A DNA stretch of 64,000 nt. It comes from Streptomyces sp. NBC_01451 (GTDB taxonomy: Bacteria > Actinomycetota > Actinomycetes > Streptomycetales > Streptomycetaceae). Location: NCBI RefSeq assembly GCF_036227485.1, contig NZ_CP109479.1, positions 930,001 to 994,000 of the forward strand, written 5' to 3'. The translations under genes and the position numbers were made by a program. The notes beneath the pieces were generated by a model. It was not told the origin of the DNA, made no database searches, and saw only the letters and a program-made list of their open reading frames with translations. Below are positions 25,681 through 34,910 of this stretch, in pieces. How positions within the stretch are numbered: position 1 is the stretch's first letter; every line of letters begins with the position of its first letter.

Positions 25681-26031
25681 GTGGAGACCACGACGTACAC
25701 GTACTACGACCACGGAACCGCCGCCGAGCGCTGGGAGCGGGCCGGACTGTTCTTCGACGCCAAGGACTACGCGGGCGCGGCCCGTGTCCTGGACGGGCTG
25801 GTCAAGGAGGTGCCGGAGCAGACCGCGCCCCGGCTGCTGCTGGCCCGCGCCTACTACCACTCGGCCCAACTCCAGCGCGCCGAGGCCGAGTTGCGTGTCC
25901 TCGTCGAGCGCGACCCGGTGGAGCAGTACGCCCGGCTGATGCTCGGGCGCACCCTCCAGCGCCAGGGCCGCCACGAGGAGGCCGCACCGCACATCAAGCT
26001 GGCCTCGGCCCTCGCGGGCGACTTCGAGTAG
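25681..26031 (+). CDS. Tetratricopeptide-repeat protein
   Basis: A 116-residue protein with about two to three TPR units (AERWERAGLFFDAKDYAGAARVLDGL, PRLLLARAYYHSAQLQRAEAELRVL, QYARLMLGRTLQRQGRHEEAAPHI). GTG 25681 is preceded by AAGGAGG. It follows the MarR pair by 41 bp in the same direction and ends before a bidirectional terminator. Confidence 0.88.
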   Translation: METTTYTYYDHGTAAERWERAGLFFDAKDYAGAARVLDGLVKEVPEQTAPRLLLARAYYHSAQLQRAEAELRVLVERDPVEQYARLMLGRTLQRQGRHEEAAPHIKLASALAGDFE

Positions 26032-26067
26032 GTCTCCGTACGACGGACAGGACCGGCGGGACACAGC

Positions 26068-26106
26068 ACGGCCCGGCTCACCCTCCTGGGAGGGGAGCCG
26101 GGCCGT
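26068..26106. terminator. Bidirectional terminator
   Basis: A perfect 12-bp stem (ACGGCCCGGCTC at 26068-26079 with GAGCCGGGCCGT at 26095-26106) has further pairing inside the 15-base loop. It separates the convergent TPR and PepSY genes. Confidence 0.85.
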
Positions 26107-26115
26107 CTCACGTTC

Positions 26116-27540
26116 CTACTGCGCGCCGACCCGCTCCCCGCGCGTGCCGTTGCCGCGCCGGTGGTCGATCTCGCCCAGGATCACGTCGACGGCGATGAAC
26201 GCGGCCAGCGGAATGCCGAGCAGCGGAACGTAGTAGCCCACGACGGCCACGCCCGCCATCAGCGTCACGAGGAGCAGCGGGGGCACCTGCTGCCAGGCAC
26301 CGCGCGGGATCGGGCGGCCGAAGGCGGAGGCCCGGCCGCGCTGCCACCACATGCGGTAGCCCCACAGGATCAGCAGGACGAGGGAGAGCGCGAGGGCCAT
26401 CAGCACGAGCTGGTTGACGATCCCGAACAGGACGCCGGTGTGCGCGTCGATGCCCCAGCGGGTCAGTTTCGCGAGCACCGGGTAGTCCGCGAACCGGAGG
26501 ACGTCCAGGACCTCGCCGGTCGACGGGTCCACGGCGACCGCGTCCTGCTTGGTGGGCCAGCTGCGCTGGACCTGCTTGACGACGTACGCGGAGGACTCGT
26601 CCGCGGGCGGGACGATCTCGACGGGGTCGCTCAGGCCCTCGGCGCGGGCCGCGGCCAGCACCTTGTCGAGCCCGACGCCGTGCTCACCGGTGCTCCCGGC
26701 ACCGGCCGCCGCGCCATGGCCCGTGTGCTCGCCGCCCGCCGCCGCCGAGACGGACGGGGTGGACTGGCCGAGGGAGGTGCGCAGGACGTCGATGTTGGCA
26801 CCCGCGTACGTCGACCAGGTCAGGCCGGTGGCGGAGAGGAAGATGAAGCCGGCCGAGGCCCAGACGCCGACGGTGCCGTGCAGACCGAGGGTGCGGCGCC
26901 GTCCGCTGGTGCCGCGCACCTTGCGCCGGCTACGGCGGCGGGCGAACCACAGCACCAGACCACCGCCCGCTATCACCCACAGCCAGCTCGCGGCGAGTTC
27001 GCTGTAGAGGCGGCCGTTCTCACCGAGGTGCAGATTGCGGTGGAACTCGCTGAGCCAGGTTCGCAGCGGCAGCGCTCCCGTCGAACCGTACTGTTCGAGC
27101 GCGCCCTCCACCTTCGCGGTGTACGGGTCGACGAACACGGCGAGCGTGTGGTCCGCGCCGACACCGGCGACACCGGACAGCATGACCCTCGTCGTGGCGT
27201 CGTCCTCGGGCGACGGGCGCACGGCCGCGACGGTGCCCTCGGGATGGGCCTTGCGGGCCGCGGCCACCTGCTCGGAGATCGGCAGCTTGGTGTCCCCCAC
27301 GGAGACGGTGAACTCGTCGGCGTAGATGATCTTCTCGGCCTGGAAGGAGGCCGCGTACAGGGCACCGCTCAGGGCGGCGACCAGCAGGAACGGGGCGACG
27401 AGCAGGCCGGCGTAGAAGTGCAGCCGCAGGACGAGCGGCCGGAGTGTGGCGGCTGCGGACGGTTTCGCCGGGGCGGAGGGTTTCGACGAGTCCGGTGCGT
27501 CCGGGACTTCGTCCGTCGTGGTCGTGGGAGCGGTGGACAT
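26116..27540 (-). CDS. PepSY-associated TM protein (iron-regulated membrane protein family)
   Basis: A 474-residue PepSY_TM protein. After a Thr/Pro/Ala-rich N-terminus there are four membrane helices: HFYAGLLVAPFLLVAALSG (about 42-65), one near 185-205, one near 240-262 and a C-terminal pair after 390. Two large extracytoplasmic loops contain PepSY segments. A His-rich stretch (GGEHTGHGAAAG) lies in the second loop. FHRNLHLGE carries the conserved His pair. Relatives are linked to siderophore or heme iron use. The ATG at 27540 is the start that leaves the shortest N-terminus before the first helix. Confidence 0.87.
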   Translation of the reverse strand: MSTAPTTTTDEVPDAPDSSKPSAPAKPSAAATLRPLVLRLHFYAGLLVAPFLLVAALSGALYAASFQAEKIIYADEFTVSVGDTKLPISEQVAAARKAHPEGTVAAVRPSPEDDATTRVMLSGVAGVGADHTLAVFVDPYTAKVEGALEQYGSTGALPLRTWLSEFHRNLHLGENGRLYSELAASWLWVIAGGGLVLWFARRRSRRKVRGTSGRRRTLGLHGTVGVWASAGFIFLSATGLTWSTYAGANIDVLRTSLGQSTPSVSAAAGGEHTGHGAAAGAGSTGEHGVGLDKVLAAARAEGLSDPVEIVPPADESSAYVVKQVQRSWPTKQDAVAVDPSTGEVLDVLRFADYPVLAKLTRWGIDAHTGVLFGIVNQLVLMALALSLVLLILWGYRMWWQRGRASAFGRPIPRGAWQQVPPLLLVTLMAGVAVVGYYVPLLGIPLAAFIAVDVILGEIDHRRGNGTRGERVGAQ

Positions 27541-27747
27541 CGGCGGGCTTCTCCGGTGGGCTGGGGAGGATGAGCGGGGAAGACGGCTGTGGGGGCGCAC
27601 GGCGGTAGGGGTGGGCGTCGGTGGGCGGTACGACTGTGGGGACGGTTCAGTAGTCGGGCCGCCGGACCGTCGAGTTCCCGGCCCCGTAAGTGATGTGGGT
27701 CACATCGGCGGCCACTGGAGGTCGGAGGCGCATGGCATCCTGACGCC

Positions 27748-28389
27748 ATGGCAACTCCCCATGACCCGAGCGCCCTTGCCGACCGGGTCGAACGACTCCT
27801 CGCCGTCGGCGGCCCCTTGCCGATCTTCTCCGCCGGCGACCCGGTGCTCCGCCGGGGCACCGTGCCCTTCGACGGGCAGCTCGCCCCTGAACTGCTGGCC
27901 CGCTTCGTCGAGGCACTGCGCGAGACCATGCACGCCGCCCCGGGCGTCGGTCTGGCGGCACCTCAGGTCGGGGTGGGACTGCGGATCGCGGTCGTCGAGG
28001 ACCCGGCACCGGTGCCGGAGGAGGTGCGGCTGGTGCGCGGGCGCGTGCCGCTGCCGTTCCGGGTGCTGGTGAATCCGTCGTACGAGGCGGTCGACGCCGA
28101 CCGGGCCGCGTTCTTCGAGGGCTGTCTGAGCGTCCCGGGCTGGCAGGCCGTGGTGTCCCGGCCCGCGGCGGTGCGGCTCACGTGCCAGGACGAGTACGGG
28201 CACGCGGTGGACGAGGTGTTCACGGGGTGGCCGGCCCGGATCGTCCAGCACGAGACCGACCATCTCGACGGCACGCTCTACCTCGACCGTGCCGAGCTGC
28301 GCTCACTGTCCTCCGGCGCGGCCATGGCGGAGCGGTGGGCGCAGCCGTCCCCGGCACGGGCGGCCGAGGAGCTCGGGTTCCCCCTCTGA
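27748..28389 (+). CDS. def: Peptide deformylase
   Basis: A 213-residue enzyme that removes the formyl group from new proteins. All three motifs are intact: GVGLAAPQVG (66-75), EGCLSVPG with metal ligand Cys126, and QHETDHLDG with His168, catalytic Glu169 and His172. It is monocistronic between two convergent or divergent genes, and probably one of several paralogues, as is usual in Streptomyces. Confidence 0.95.
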   Translation: MATPHDPSALADRVERLLAVGGPLPIFSAGDPVLRRGTVPFDGQLAPELLARFVEALRETMHAAPGVGLAAPQVGVGLRIAVVEDPAPVPEEVRLVRGRVPLPFRVLVNPSYEAVDADRAAFFEGCLSVPGWQAVVSRPAAVRLTCQDEYGHAVDEVFTGWPARIVQHETDHLDGTLYLDRAELRSLSSGAAMAERWAQPSPARAAEELGFPL

Positions 28390-28438
28390 CCACCCGCCTC
28401 CTCCGACCACCCGCCTCCTGCGACCACCCGCCCCCGTC
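28388..28438. repeat. Three tandem copies of a 17-bp unit
   Basis: GACCACCCGCCTCCTCC is followed by a copy with one change and a third more diverged copy. They begin inside the def stop codon and fill most of the space to the convergent oxidoreductase gene. Confidence 0.75.
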
Positions 28439-28449
28439 GGCCGCCGGTC

Positions 28450-29886
28450 CTACTTCCCGTCCCGGTAGGCCTCAAGCAGCCGCAGCCAGACCTCACTGAT
28501 CGTCGGATACGACGGCACCGCGTGCCACAGCCGTCCCAGCGGCACCTCGCCGGCGACGGCAATGGTCGCCGAGTGGATCAGCTCGCCCACGCCGGGGCCG
28601 ACGAAGGTCACGCCGAGCAGGGTCTCGCGGTCCAGGTCGACGACCATGCGGGCGCGGCCCCGGTAACCGTCGGCGTACAGGCCGGCGCCCGCCACCGAGG
28701 AGAACTCCACGTCGACGGCGTGCACCCGGCGGCCCGCCTGTTCCGCCTCGGCGAGGGAGAGGCCGACGGACGCCGCCTCCGGGTCGGTGAAGACGACCTG
28801 CGGCACGGCGCCGTGGTCGGCGGTGGCCGCGTGGGCGCCCCAGGGGGCGGGCTCCAGTAGGGGTGCGCCGGCCGCGCGGGCGGCGATCGCGCCGCCCGCG
28901 ATCCGGGCCTGGTACTTGCCCTGGTGGGTGAGGAGGGCGCGGTGGTTGACGTCGCCGACCGCGTACAGCCACTCGCTGCCGGTGACCCGGAGGCTGTCGT
29001 CGACCGACAGCCAGGAGCCCGGCTCCAGGCCGACCGTGTCGAGGCCGATGTCGTCGGTGCGCGGGGCGCGTCCGGTGGCGAAGAGGATCTCGTCCGCCTC
29101 GATCCGGTCACCGGTGTCCGTGACCGCCACGACGGTGCCGTTCTCCCTGGTCACCGACTCGACCGAGGTGCCGGTACGGACATCGGTGCCCGCCTCCGAC
29201 AGTGCCTCGGCGACCAGTTCGCCCGCGAACGGCTCCATGCGGGGCAGCAGTCCCTTGCCGCGGACGAGCAGGGTGACCCGCGAGCCGAGCGCCTGCCAGG
29301 CGGTGGCCATCTCGACGGCGACGACACCGCCGCCGACCACGATCAGGCTGCCGGGCACCGACTTGGCGCTGGTCGCCTCCCGGCTCGTCCAGGGCCCGAC
29401 CTCGGCGAGGCCCGGCAGGTCGGGCAGTCGGGCGCTGGTGCCCGTGCACACGGCGACCGCGTGCCGGGCGGTCAGCGTCCGCGTCGAGCCGTCCTCGCCC
29501 GTCACCGTCACCGTGCGCGGGCCGGCCAGGCGTCCCTCGCCCCGGTAGAGGTCGGCGCCGATGCTCTCCAGCCAGCCGATCTGTCCGTCGTCCTGCCAGT
29601 TCGAGGTCTCGTAGTCGCGATGGGCGAGGACCGCTTCGGCGTCCAGTGGGCCCTGGACGAGGTGGCGCAGGCCGGGCACCCGTCGGGCGTCGGCGCGGGC
29701 GATGACCGGGCGCAGGAGTGCCTTGCTGGGCATACAGGCCCAGTAGGAGCACTCGCCGCCGACCAACTCGCTCTCCACGACCGCGGTGGAGAGGCCGGCC
29801 GCACGGGTGCGGTCGGCGACGTTCTCCCCCACGGGTCCGGCACCGAGCACCACGACGTCGTACACGTTGGTTTCCGTTTCCGTCAT
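28450..29886 (-). CDS. Pyridine nucleotide-disulfide oxidoreductase (dihydrolipoamide dehydrogenase/mercuric reductase-like)
   Basis: A 478-residue class I flavoprotein disulfide reductase. The FAD motif is VLGAGPVGENVA; the redox disulfide is Cys46/Cys51 in GGECSYWACMPSK; the NAD(P) motif is VVGGGVVAVEMAT; and the second FAD motif is LYAVGDVN. The C-terminal dimerisation domain ends AVPSYPTISEVW, where His-Pro..Glu is the usual acid/base pair. The substrate is unknown. It is divergent from thioredoxin (129 bp apart). Confidence 0.9.
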   Translation of the reverse strand: MTETETNVYDVVVLGAGPVGENVADRTRAAGLSTAVVESELVGGECSYWACMPSKALLRPVIARADARRVPGLRHLVQGPLDAEAVLAHRDYETSNWQDDGQIGWLESIGADLYRGEGRLAGPRTVTVTGEDGSTRTLTARHAVAVCTGTSARLPDLPGLAEVGPWTSREATSAKSVPGSLIVVGGGVVAVEMATAWQALGSRVTLLVRGKGLLPRMEPFAGELVAEALSEAGTDVRTGTSVESVTRENGTVVAVTDTGDRIEADEILFATGRAPRTDDIGLDTVGLEPGSWLSVDDSLRVTGSEWLYAVGDVNHRALLTHQGKYQARIAGGAIAARAAGAPLLEPAPWGAHAATADHGAVPQVVFTDPEAASVGLSLAEAEQAGRRVHAVDVEFSSVAGAGLYADGYRGRARMVVDLDRETLLGVTFVGPGVGELIHSATIAVAGEVPLGRLWHAVPSYPTISEVWLRLLEAYRDGK

Positions 29887-30014
29887 GGGGTCAGTCTGGT
29901 AGGTGGCGTGGCCCGTGGCCACACGGGTATGGGCGCGGAATACGCGGTGGCCGGGCCGTGTTGTGCGAGCGCCACCGGCAATGACGCGACAGCGGGAAGA
30001 AGGGGAATCAGGTC

Positions 30015-30392
<378 letters not shown>

Positions 30393-30404
30393 CCAGGCCG
30401 GGCC

Positions 30405-30442
30405 GCGCCCCCTCAGGGGCGCGGGGAACTGCGCGACCAGCC
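30405..30442. repeat. Streptomyces intergenic repeat with hairpin
   Basis: A 7-bp stem (GCGCCCC at 30405-30411, GGGGCGC at 30416-30422) is followed by the conserved GGGGAACTGCGCGACCAGCC. The same type of element recurs at 38112-38255. It probably also terminates trxA. Confidence 0.75.
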
Positions 30443-30478
30443 ACGACGGACGCGCAGTCGACAACGCACCGCAGCGTT

Positions 30479-31924
30479 CTAGAAGGGGTACGGCGCCACG
30501 TCTCCGCGCACGGTCGTCCAGCGGACGTCGGTGAAGGCCTCCAGGTTGGACTCCCCACCGAACCGCGCACCCGTGCCGGACGCGGCGACCCCGCCGAAGG
30601 GCGCCACGGCCTCGTCGTTGACCGTCTGGTCGTTGATGTGGACGATCCCGGTCGGGATGCGTTCGGCGAGGTCGAGCCCGCGTGCCGTGTCACGGGTGAC
30701 GATGCCGAGGGAGAGCCCGTAGGGGCCGACCGCGGCGAGGGCGGCGGCCTCGTCGGCGGTGGCGAACGAGCGTACGGGCGCGACGGGCCCGAAGACCTCC
30801 TCCGCGTACGCGGGGGTGCTGTCGTCGACCTCGGCGAGAACCGTCGGCCGGTAGAACAGCTCCTCGTGCGTGCCACCGGCGGCGAGCCTCGCGCCGCTCG
30901 CCGTACTGGCCTCCACCAGGCCGTGGATCTTGGCGAGCTGGGAGCCGTCGATGATCGGGCCGAGGTGGACCTGCGCGCGGTGCGGGTCGCCGACGGCGAG
31001 GGAGTCGGCCTTGGCGGCGAGCCGCTCGACGTACTCCCCGTACAGCGACTGGTGGACGAGGTGGCGGCCGGTCGTCATGCAGATCTGGCCCTGGTGGAAG
31101 AAGGAGCCCCAGGCGGCGGTGGAGATCACCGCGTCGAGGTCGGCGTCCTCCAGGACGATCATGGCGGAGTTGCCGCCGAGTTCGAGGTGGGCGCGCTTGA
31201 GGTGACGGCCGGCCGCCTCGCCGACGGCCCGGCCCGCCGCCGTGGAGCCGGTGAAGGAGATGACGGGCACCAGCGGGTCGGCGACCAGCGCCTGGCCGGC
31301 GTCCGGGCCGCCCGGCAGGACGTGCAGCAGGTCCTCGGGCAGGCCCGCCTCGGCGAAGACCGCCGCGAGGGAGAGCCCGCCGCAGACCGCCGTGCGCGGG
31401 TCCGGCTTCAGGACGACCGCGTTGCCCAGCGCGAGGGCCGGGGCGACGGAGCGGATGGAGAGGATCAGCGGGGCGTTGAACGGCGAGATGACGCCGACCA
31501 CCCCGACGGGCACCCGCCGGGTGTAGGACAGCCTGGGCGCCTCGGAGGGCAGCACCTGGCCGGCCGGGCGGGAGGCGAGGGCGGCGGCCTCGTAGCACTC
31601 CTGGGCGGCGACATGCAGTTCGAACTCGGCCTTGCCGGGTATCGAGCCGGACTCGCGGACGATCCAGTCGCGCAGTTCGTCGGTGTGCGCGGCGAACAGG
31701 TCTCCCGCCCTGCGGAGCACTCCGGCACGCACGAAGTGCGGGGTGCGCGCCCAGGCCGCCTGCGCGGCACGGGCGGCCTGCGCGGCCGGTCCGACGTCCT
31801 CGCCGGTGGCGAGCACGACCGTGCCGAGCGCCTCGCCGGTGGCGGGCTCGGTGACGGTGTACTCGGGGCCCGAGAGGGGACGGGCGGAATGGGACTGCCA
31901 GGTCTTGGGGTCGAGCAACGGCAT
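30479..31924 (-). CDS. Aldehyde dehydrogenase, benzaldehyde dehydrogenase type
   Basis: A 481-residue NAD(P)-dependent aldehyde dehydrogenase. The catalytic motifs are LELGGNSAMIV (Glu general base) and GQICMTTGR with Cys282; ISPFNAPLILSIR and FTGSTAAGR frame the cofactor site. The LLDPKTW start and GQIC context match benzaldehyde/aromatic aldehyde dehydrogenases. The ATG at 31924 begins MPLLDP. It is followed upstream by a co-oriented LacI regulator gene, which could control it. Confidence 0.9.
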   Translation of the reverse strand: MPLLDPKTWQSHSARPLSGPEYTVTEPATGEALGTVVLATGEDVGPAAQAARAAQAAWARTPHFVRAGVLRRAGDLFAAHTDELRDWIVRESGSIPGKAEFELHVAAQECYEAAALASRPAGQVLPSEAPRLSYTRRVPVGVVGVISPFNAPLILSIRSVAPALALGNAVVLKPDPRTAVCGGLSLAAVFAEAGLPEDLLHVLPGGPDAGQALVADPLVPVISFTGSTAAGRAVGEAAGRHLKRAHLELGGNSAMIVLEDADLDAVISTAAWGSFFHQGQICMTTGRHLVHQSLYGEYVERLAAKADSLAVGDPHRAQVHLGPIIDGSQLAKIHGLVEASTASGARLAAGGTHEELFYRPTVLAEVDDSTPAYAEEVFGPVAPVRSFATADEAAALAAVGPYGLSLGIVTRDTARGLDLAERIPTGIVHINDQTVNDEAVAPFGGVAASGTGARFGGESNLEAFTDVRWTTVRGDVAPYPF

Positions 31925-32147
31925 TGCGGCTCTCCGTTTCGTCACCGGCGGGACGCGCGGAGCGACGCGGGTCCCGTGTGGTTCGCGGCCGTTCGTCAGC
32001 CGCGGGGCGGGATGCGGTGATCCGGTGCGCGGCAGAGCAGCACGCGGCGTCCGGTGGTCGACGGCATCCCCACTGGTTGAGCGTGCAACATCCTAGTCAC
32101 GCCGTAGGAGAACCGCGCCGCCCAAGTCGACGCGCGCGGACGGCGGT

Positions 32148-33182
32148 TCAGCTGGAGTCGCGGTGGACGAGCGTCGCTCCGTGGACGTGGTGGGTCTCGG
32201 CGTCGGCACCGGGGTTGCGCACGGCGCGGTCGACGAGTTCCGCGAGATCCCGGCCGGCCGGGAGTTCGATGTGCACCGTGCTCAGCCTGGGCCGCAGCAG
32301 CCGGCCGAGGAGCAGGTCGTCGGCGCCGACCAGCGCGGTGTCGTCCGGCACGGTGACGCCCGCGTCCCGCAGGGCCCGCATCAGGAGCATCGCGTACTCG
32401 TCGTTGAACGCGAAGACGCCGTCCAGGCCGAGTTCGGGCCAGCGGGTGGCGAGACGGGCCGCGGACTCCTCCTCGTACGCGAGCGGCAGCACGGTCACCG
32501 AGGCGTCCGTGCCCTCCACTGCGCTGCGCACCCCGTCGAGGCGGGGCTTGGAGAAGACCTTCAGGCCCGGCTCCTCGGGCACCACGACGCCGATCCGGCG
32601 GCGGCCACGGGCGTACAGGTGCGCGCCCGCGACGCGGCCGACGCCCATGTGGTCGACGAGCAGGCTGTGCGCGCCCTCGATGCGCTCCGAACCGAGGGTG
32701 ACGACGGCCCGGGCGCCGGAGCGCTTGAGGACGGCCACGCCCTCCGGTCCGATCCCGCCGACGGGCACGAGGACGGCGGCGGGCCGCAGCTCGGCCCAGG
32801 CCCGGGCGGCCTCGTCGCCGCGCAGGCCGACGGAGGCGTACTGGACGACCGTGTAGTCGAGGCGGCTGAGCGCCCACTGGAGTTCGTTGATGAACTGGCT
32901 GTAGAGCGGGCCGATCGGCACGCTCGGCGCGGGCATCAGGACCAGGCGGCTGTGTCCGGCCCGCAGGCTGCGGGCCGCCGCGTGCGGAACGTACCCGAGT
33001 TCCTTCGCGGCCTCGTGGACGCGACGGCGGGTTGGTTCGCTGATCCGGACGGCACTCGTGTTGTTGAGGACGTAGGAGACGGTTGCGCGCGAGACGCCGG
33101 CCAGGCGTGCCACATCCGCGCTCGTGGGCACGGAGCGCGGCTGGGGCGTCGCCGGGACGGCCGAATTCGGTATCTGCACCAT
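32148..33182 (-). CDS. LacI-family transcriptional regulator
   Basis: A 344-residue regulator: N-terminal HTH (SADVARLAGVSRATVSYVLNN, about 31-51), hinge helix ARSLRAGHS and a periplasmic-binding-like ligand domain to the end. The ATG at 33182 leaves a 30-residue tail before the HTH. Two AAGCGCTT-centred sites about 85-110 bp upstream suggest autoregulation. The co-oriented aldehyde dehydrogenase 223 bp downstream is a possible target. The effector is unknown. Confidence 0.92.
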   Translation of the reverse strand: MVQIPNSAVPATPQPRSVPTSADVARLAGVSRATVSYVLNNTSAVRISEPTRRRVHEAAKELGYVPHAAARSLRAGHSRLVLMPAPSVPIGPLYSQFINELQWALSRLDYTVVQYASVGLRGDEAARAWAELRPAAVLVPVGGIGPEGVAVLKRSGARAVVTLGSERIEGAHSLLVDHMGVGRVAGAHLYARGRRRIGVVVPEEPGLKVFSKPRLDGVRSAVEGTDASVTVLPLAYEEESAARLATRWPELGLDGVFAFNDEYAMLLMRALRDAGVTVPDDTALVGADDLLLGRLLRPRLSTVHIELPAGRDLAELVDRAVRNPGADAETHHVHGATLVHRDSS

Positions 33183-33266
33183 GACGTACGGCATCTTTGC
33201 AGAAGCTCGGGGCACAGTTTTGACCGGGGGAACTTCGCAATCGACCCGATAGCAAAGGCGGTTGAC

Positions 33267-33290
33267 GAAAGCGCTTCAGGAAAGCGCTTT
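33267..33290. promoter_or_regulatory. Tandem LacI-type operators
   Basis: GAAAGCGCTTC (33267-33277) and AAAGCGCTTT (33281-33290, a perfect palindrome) are two central-CG dyads spaced about 13 bp centre to centre, the usual form of LacI-family sites in actinobacteria. A related half-site GCGAAACGC follows. They lie upstream of the minus-strand LacI gene. Confidence 0.7.
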
Positions 33291-33480
33291 AGCGAAACGC
33301 CTTTAAAGATCATTCCCGGCCGCCGCGGACCCGTTGTCCAACCACTTCACGGCCGCACCCGGCACTGCCGCACACTGAACGCGCTTTCCGGACACCCGGA
33401 GTCAAGTCCCTTTCGGGTACGACCGGTTGACCACCCCCGCACGCCGGAGTGCGACCGGTGCAGTTGGCCGAAACTCGCTC

Positions 33481-34161
33481 TCAACACGAAGGCGTACCGC
33501 CCGTGATCCGGTCGACGAGGTCGATCCAGCCCGCCTCCAGCCGCTCAGGTGCCATCCCGCACTGCTTGGTCAGGTGGTGGATGAGGGCCGGATCCAGATA
33601 TCCCATCAGCGTTTTCGCGAGGAGTTCGCAGTCTGCGCCCGGAATCACCTGGCGCAGCAGCATGGTGACGTGGGCGGACAGCACCAGGCGCGGTGCGGAA
33701 GCGAAGCGGCGGCCCGGTTCGCCCTCGGCGGCCAGTTGCAGTTCCAGTTCGTCGACGGCCCGGCGCAGCACCGCGACTCCGAACGCGCGCAGCCGCTCCA
33801 CCGGCGGCGCCCCGGGTCCGAGGGGAGGCGGACCGGTCAGGAACGCGGCCTGGAGTTTCCGCTCCGAACGGTCGAGCAGGGCCATCAGCAGGCCGGTGCG
33901 GTCCCCGAAGCGGCGGAACACGGTCCCCTTGCCGACCTGGGCCGCGGCGGCCACCGCCTCCATCGTCAGGCCGGCCGCGCCGAACTGTTCCACCAGCCGT
34001 GCGGCGGCCTCCAGCAGGCGGGCGCGGTTGCGCGCGGCGTCGGCACGCAGGCACGGCTCATCGGCCTCGACGCCGGCGCCGATACCGGCACCCAGTTCCA
34101 GGAGCAGGTGCTCGCCGGGCCGCCGCTGGGGCGCCGGGAAGGGCGGCAGGGAGTCGGACAT
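33481..34161 (-). CDS. TetR-family transcriptional regulator
   Basis: A 226-residue repressor with HTH TMEAVAAAAQVGKGTVFRRFGD (about 66-87) after an unusually long 45-residue N-terminal extension containing Glu/Gly-rich sequence. The ligand domain follows to the C-terminal Cys. It is divergent from an FMN reductase gene; two GGACC..GGTCC dyads lie in the 118-bp gap, so it probably represses itself and the reductase. Confidence 0.92.
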   Translation of the reverse strand: MSDSLPPFPAPQRRPGEHLLLELGAGIGAGVEADEPCLRADAARNRARLLEAAARLVEQFGAAGLTMEAVAAAAQVGKGTVFRRFGDRTGLLMALLDRSERKLQAAFLTGPPPLGPGAPPVERLRAFGVAVLRRAVDELELQLAAEGEPGRRFASAPRLVLSAHVTMLLRQVIPGADCELLAKTLMGYLDPALIHHLTKQCGMAPERLEAGWIDLVDRITGGTPSC

Positions 34162-34191
34162 GAAGCCAGCGTAACGCCTCGGAAGAAAACT

Positions 34192-34239
34192 GGACCACGG
34201 TCCGTTTCACTGGTACAACTCTAAACGGACCTCGGTCCG
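34192..34239. promoter_or_regulatory. Two TetR operators in a divergent promoter
   Basis: GGACC-AC-GGTCC (34192-34203) and CGGACC-TC-GGTCCG (34226-34239) are palindromes sharing the GGACC-N2-GGTCC core, about 35 bp centre to centre. Between them GGTACAACTCTAAAC is AT-rich and could contain a -10 element. Confidence 0.75.
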
Positions 34240-34279
34240 GATCGTCACGGCAATGTTTCAACCCTCTGTGGAGTCACCC

Positions 34280-34837
34280 ATGTCTGTTCGCATCCTCGCC
34301 CTCGTCGGCAGCCTTCGCGCCGGTTCCACCAACCGCCAGCTCGCCGAGGCGGCCGTGAAGCTCGCCCCCGAAGGCACCGAGGTCGTGCTGTTCGAAGGCC
34401 TCGCCGACGTTCCGTTCTACAACGAGGACATCGACGTGGAGGGCAGCCTGGCGCCCTCCGTCGTCGCACTGCGCGAGGCCGCCAACTCGGCCGACGCGCT
34501 GCTGCTCTTCTCGCCCGAGTACAACGGCACGATTCCGGCCGTCCTGAAGAACGCCATCGACTGGCTGTCCCGCCCGTACGGCGCCGGCGCCCTCACCGAC
34601 AAGCCGCTCGCCGTGGTCGGCACCGCGTACGGCCAGTTCGGCGGCGTCTGGGCGCAGGACGAGGCCCGCAAGGCCGCGGGCATCGCCGGTGCCAAGGTTC
34701 TCGACGTCAAGCTCGCCATCCCCGGCTCGCTGGTCCGCTTCGCCGAGACGCACCCCTCCGACGACGCCGAGGTCGTCGCCCAGCTGACCGAGGTCATCGG
34801 CCTGGTCCACGGCGAGGCCACGTCCGCCGCCGCCTGA
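34280..34837 (+). CDS. NAD(P)H-dependent FMN reductase (flavodoxin-like)
   Basis: A 185-residue flavodoxin-fold reductase: LVGSLRAGSTNRQLAE is the FMN phosphate loop, LLLFSPEYNGTIPAVLKNAIDWLSRP the second FMN contact region, and VVGTAYGQFGG the third. Relatives reduce quinones, azo dyes or chromate. GGAG 8 bases upstream supports ATG 34280 rather than ATG 34253. Control by the divergent TetR gene is likely from the shared operators. Confidence 0.9.
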   Translation: MSVRILALVGSLRAGSTNRQLAEAAVKLAPEGTEVVLFEGLADVPFYNEDIDVEGSLAPSVVALREAANSADALLLFSPEYNGTIPAVLKNAIDWLSRPYGAGALTDKPLAVVGTAYGQFGGVWAQDEARKAAGIAGAKVLDVKLAIPGSLVRFAETHPSDDAEVVAQLTEVIGLVHGEATSAAA

Positions 34838-34858
34838 TCGACCGACGTACGTACGCAC

Positions 34859-34897
34859 GGCGGAGGGCCGGAGCCACACAGGCTCCGGCCCTCCGCC
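34859..34897. terminator. Strong bidirectional terminator
   Basis: A perfect 17-bp stem (34859-34875 with 34881-34897) has an ACACA loop and lies between the convergent FMN reductase and LLM oxidoreductase genes. Confidence 0.92.
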
Positions 34898-34910
34898 GCA
34901 CCCCCCTGCC

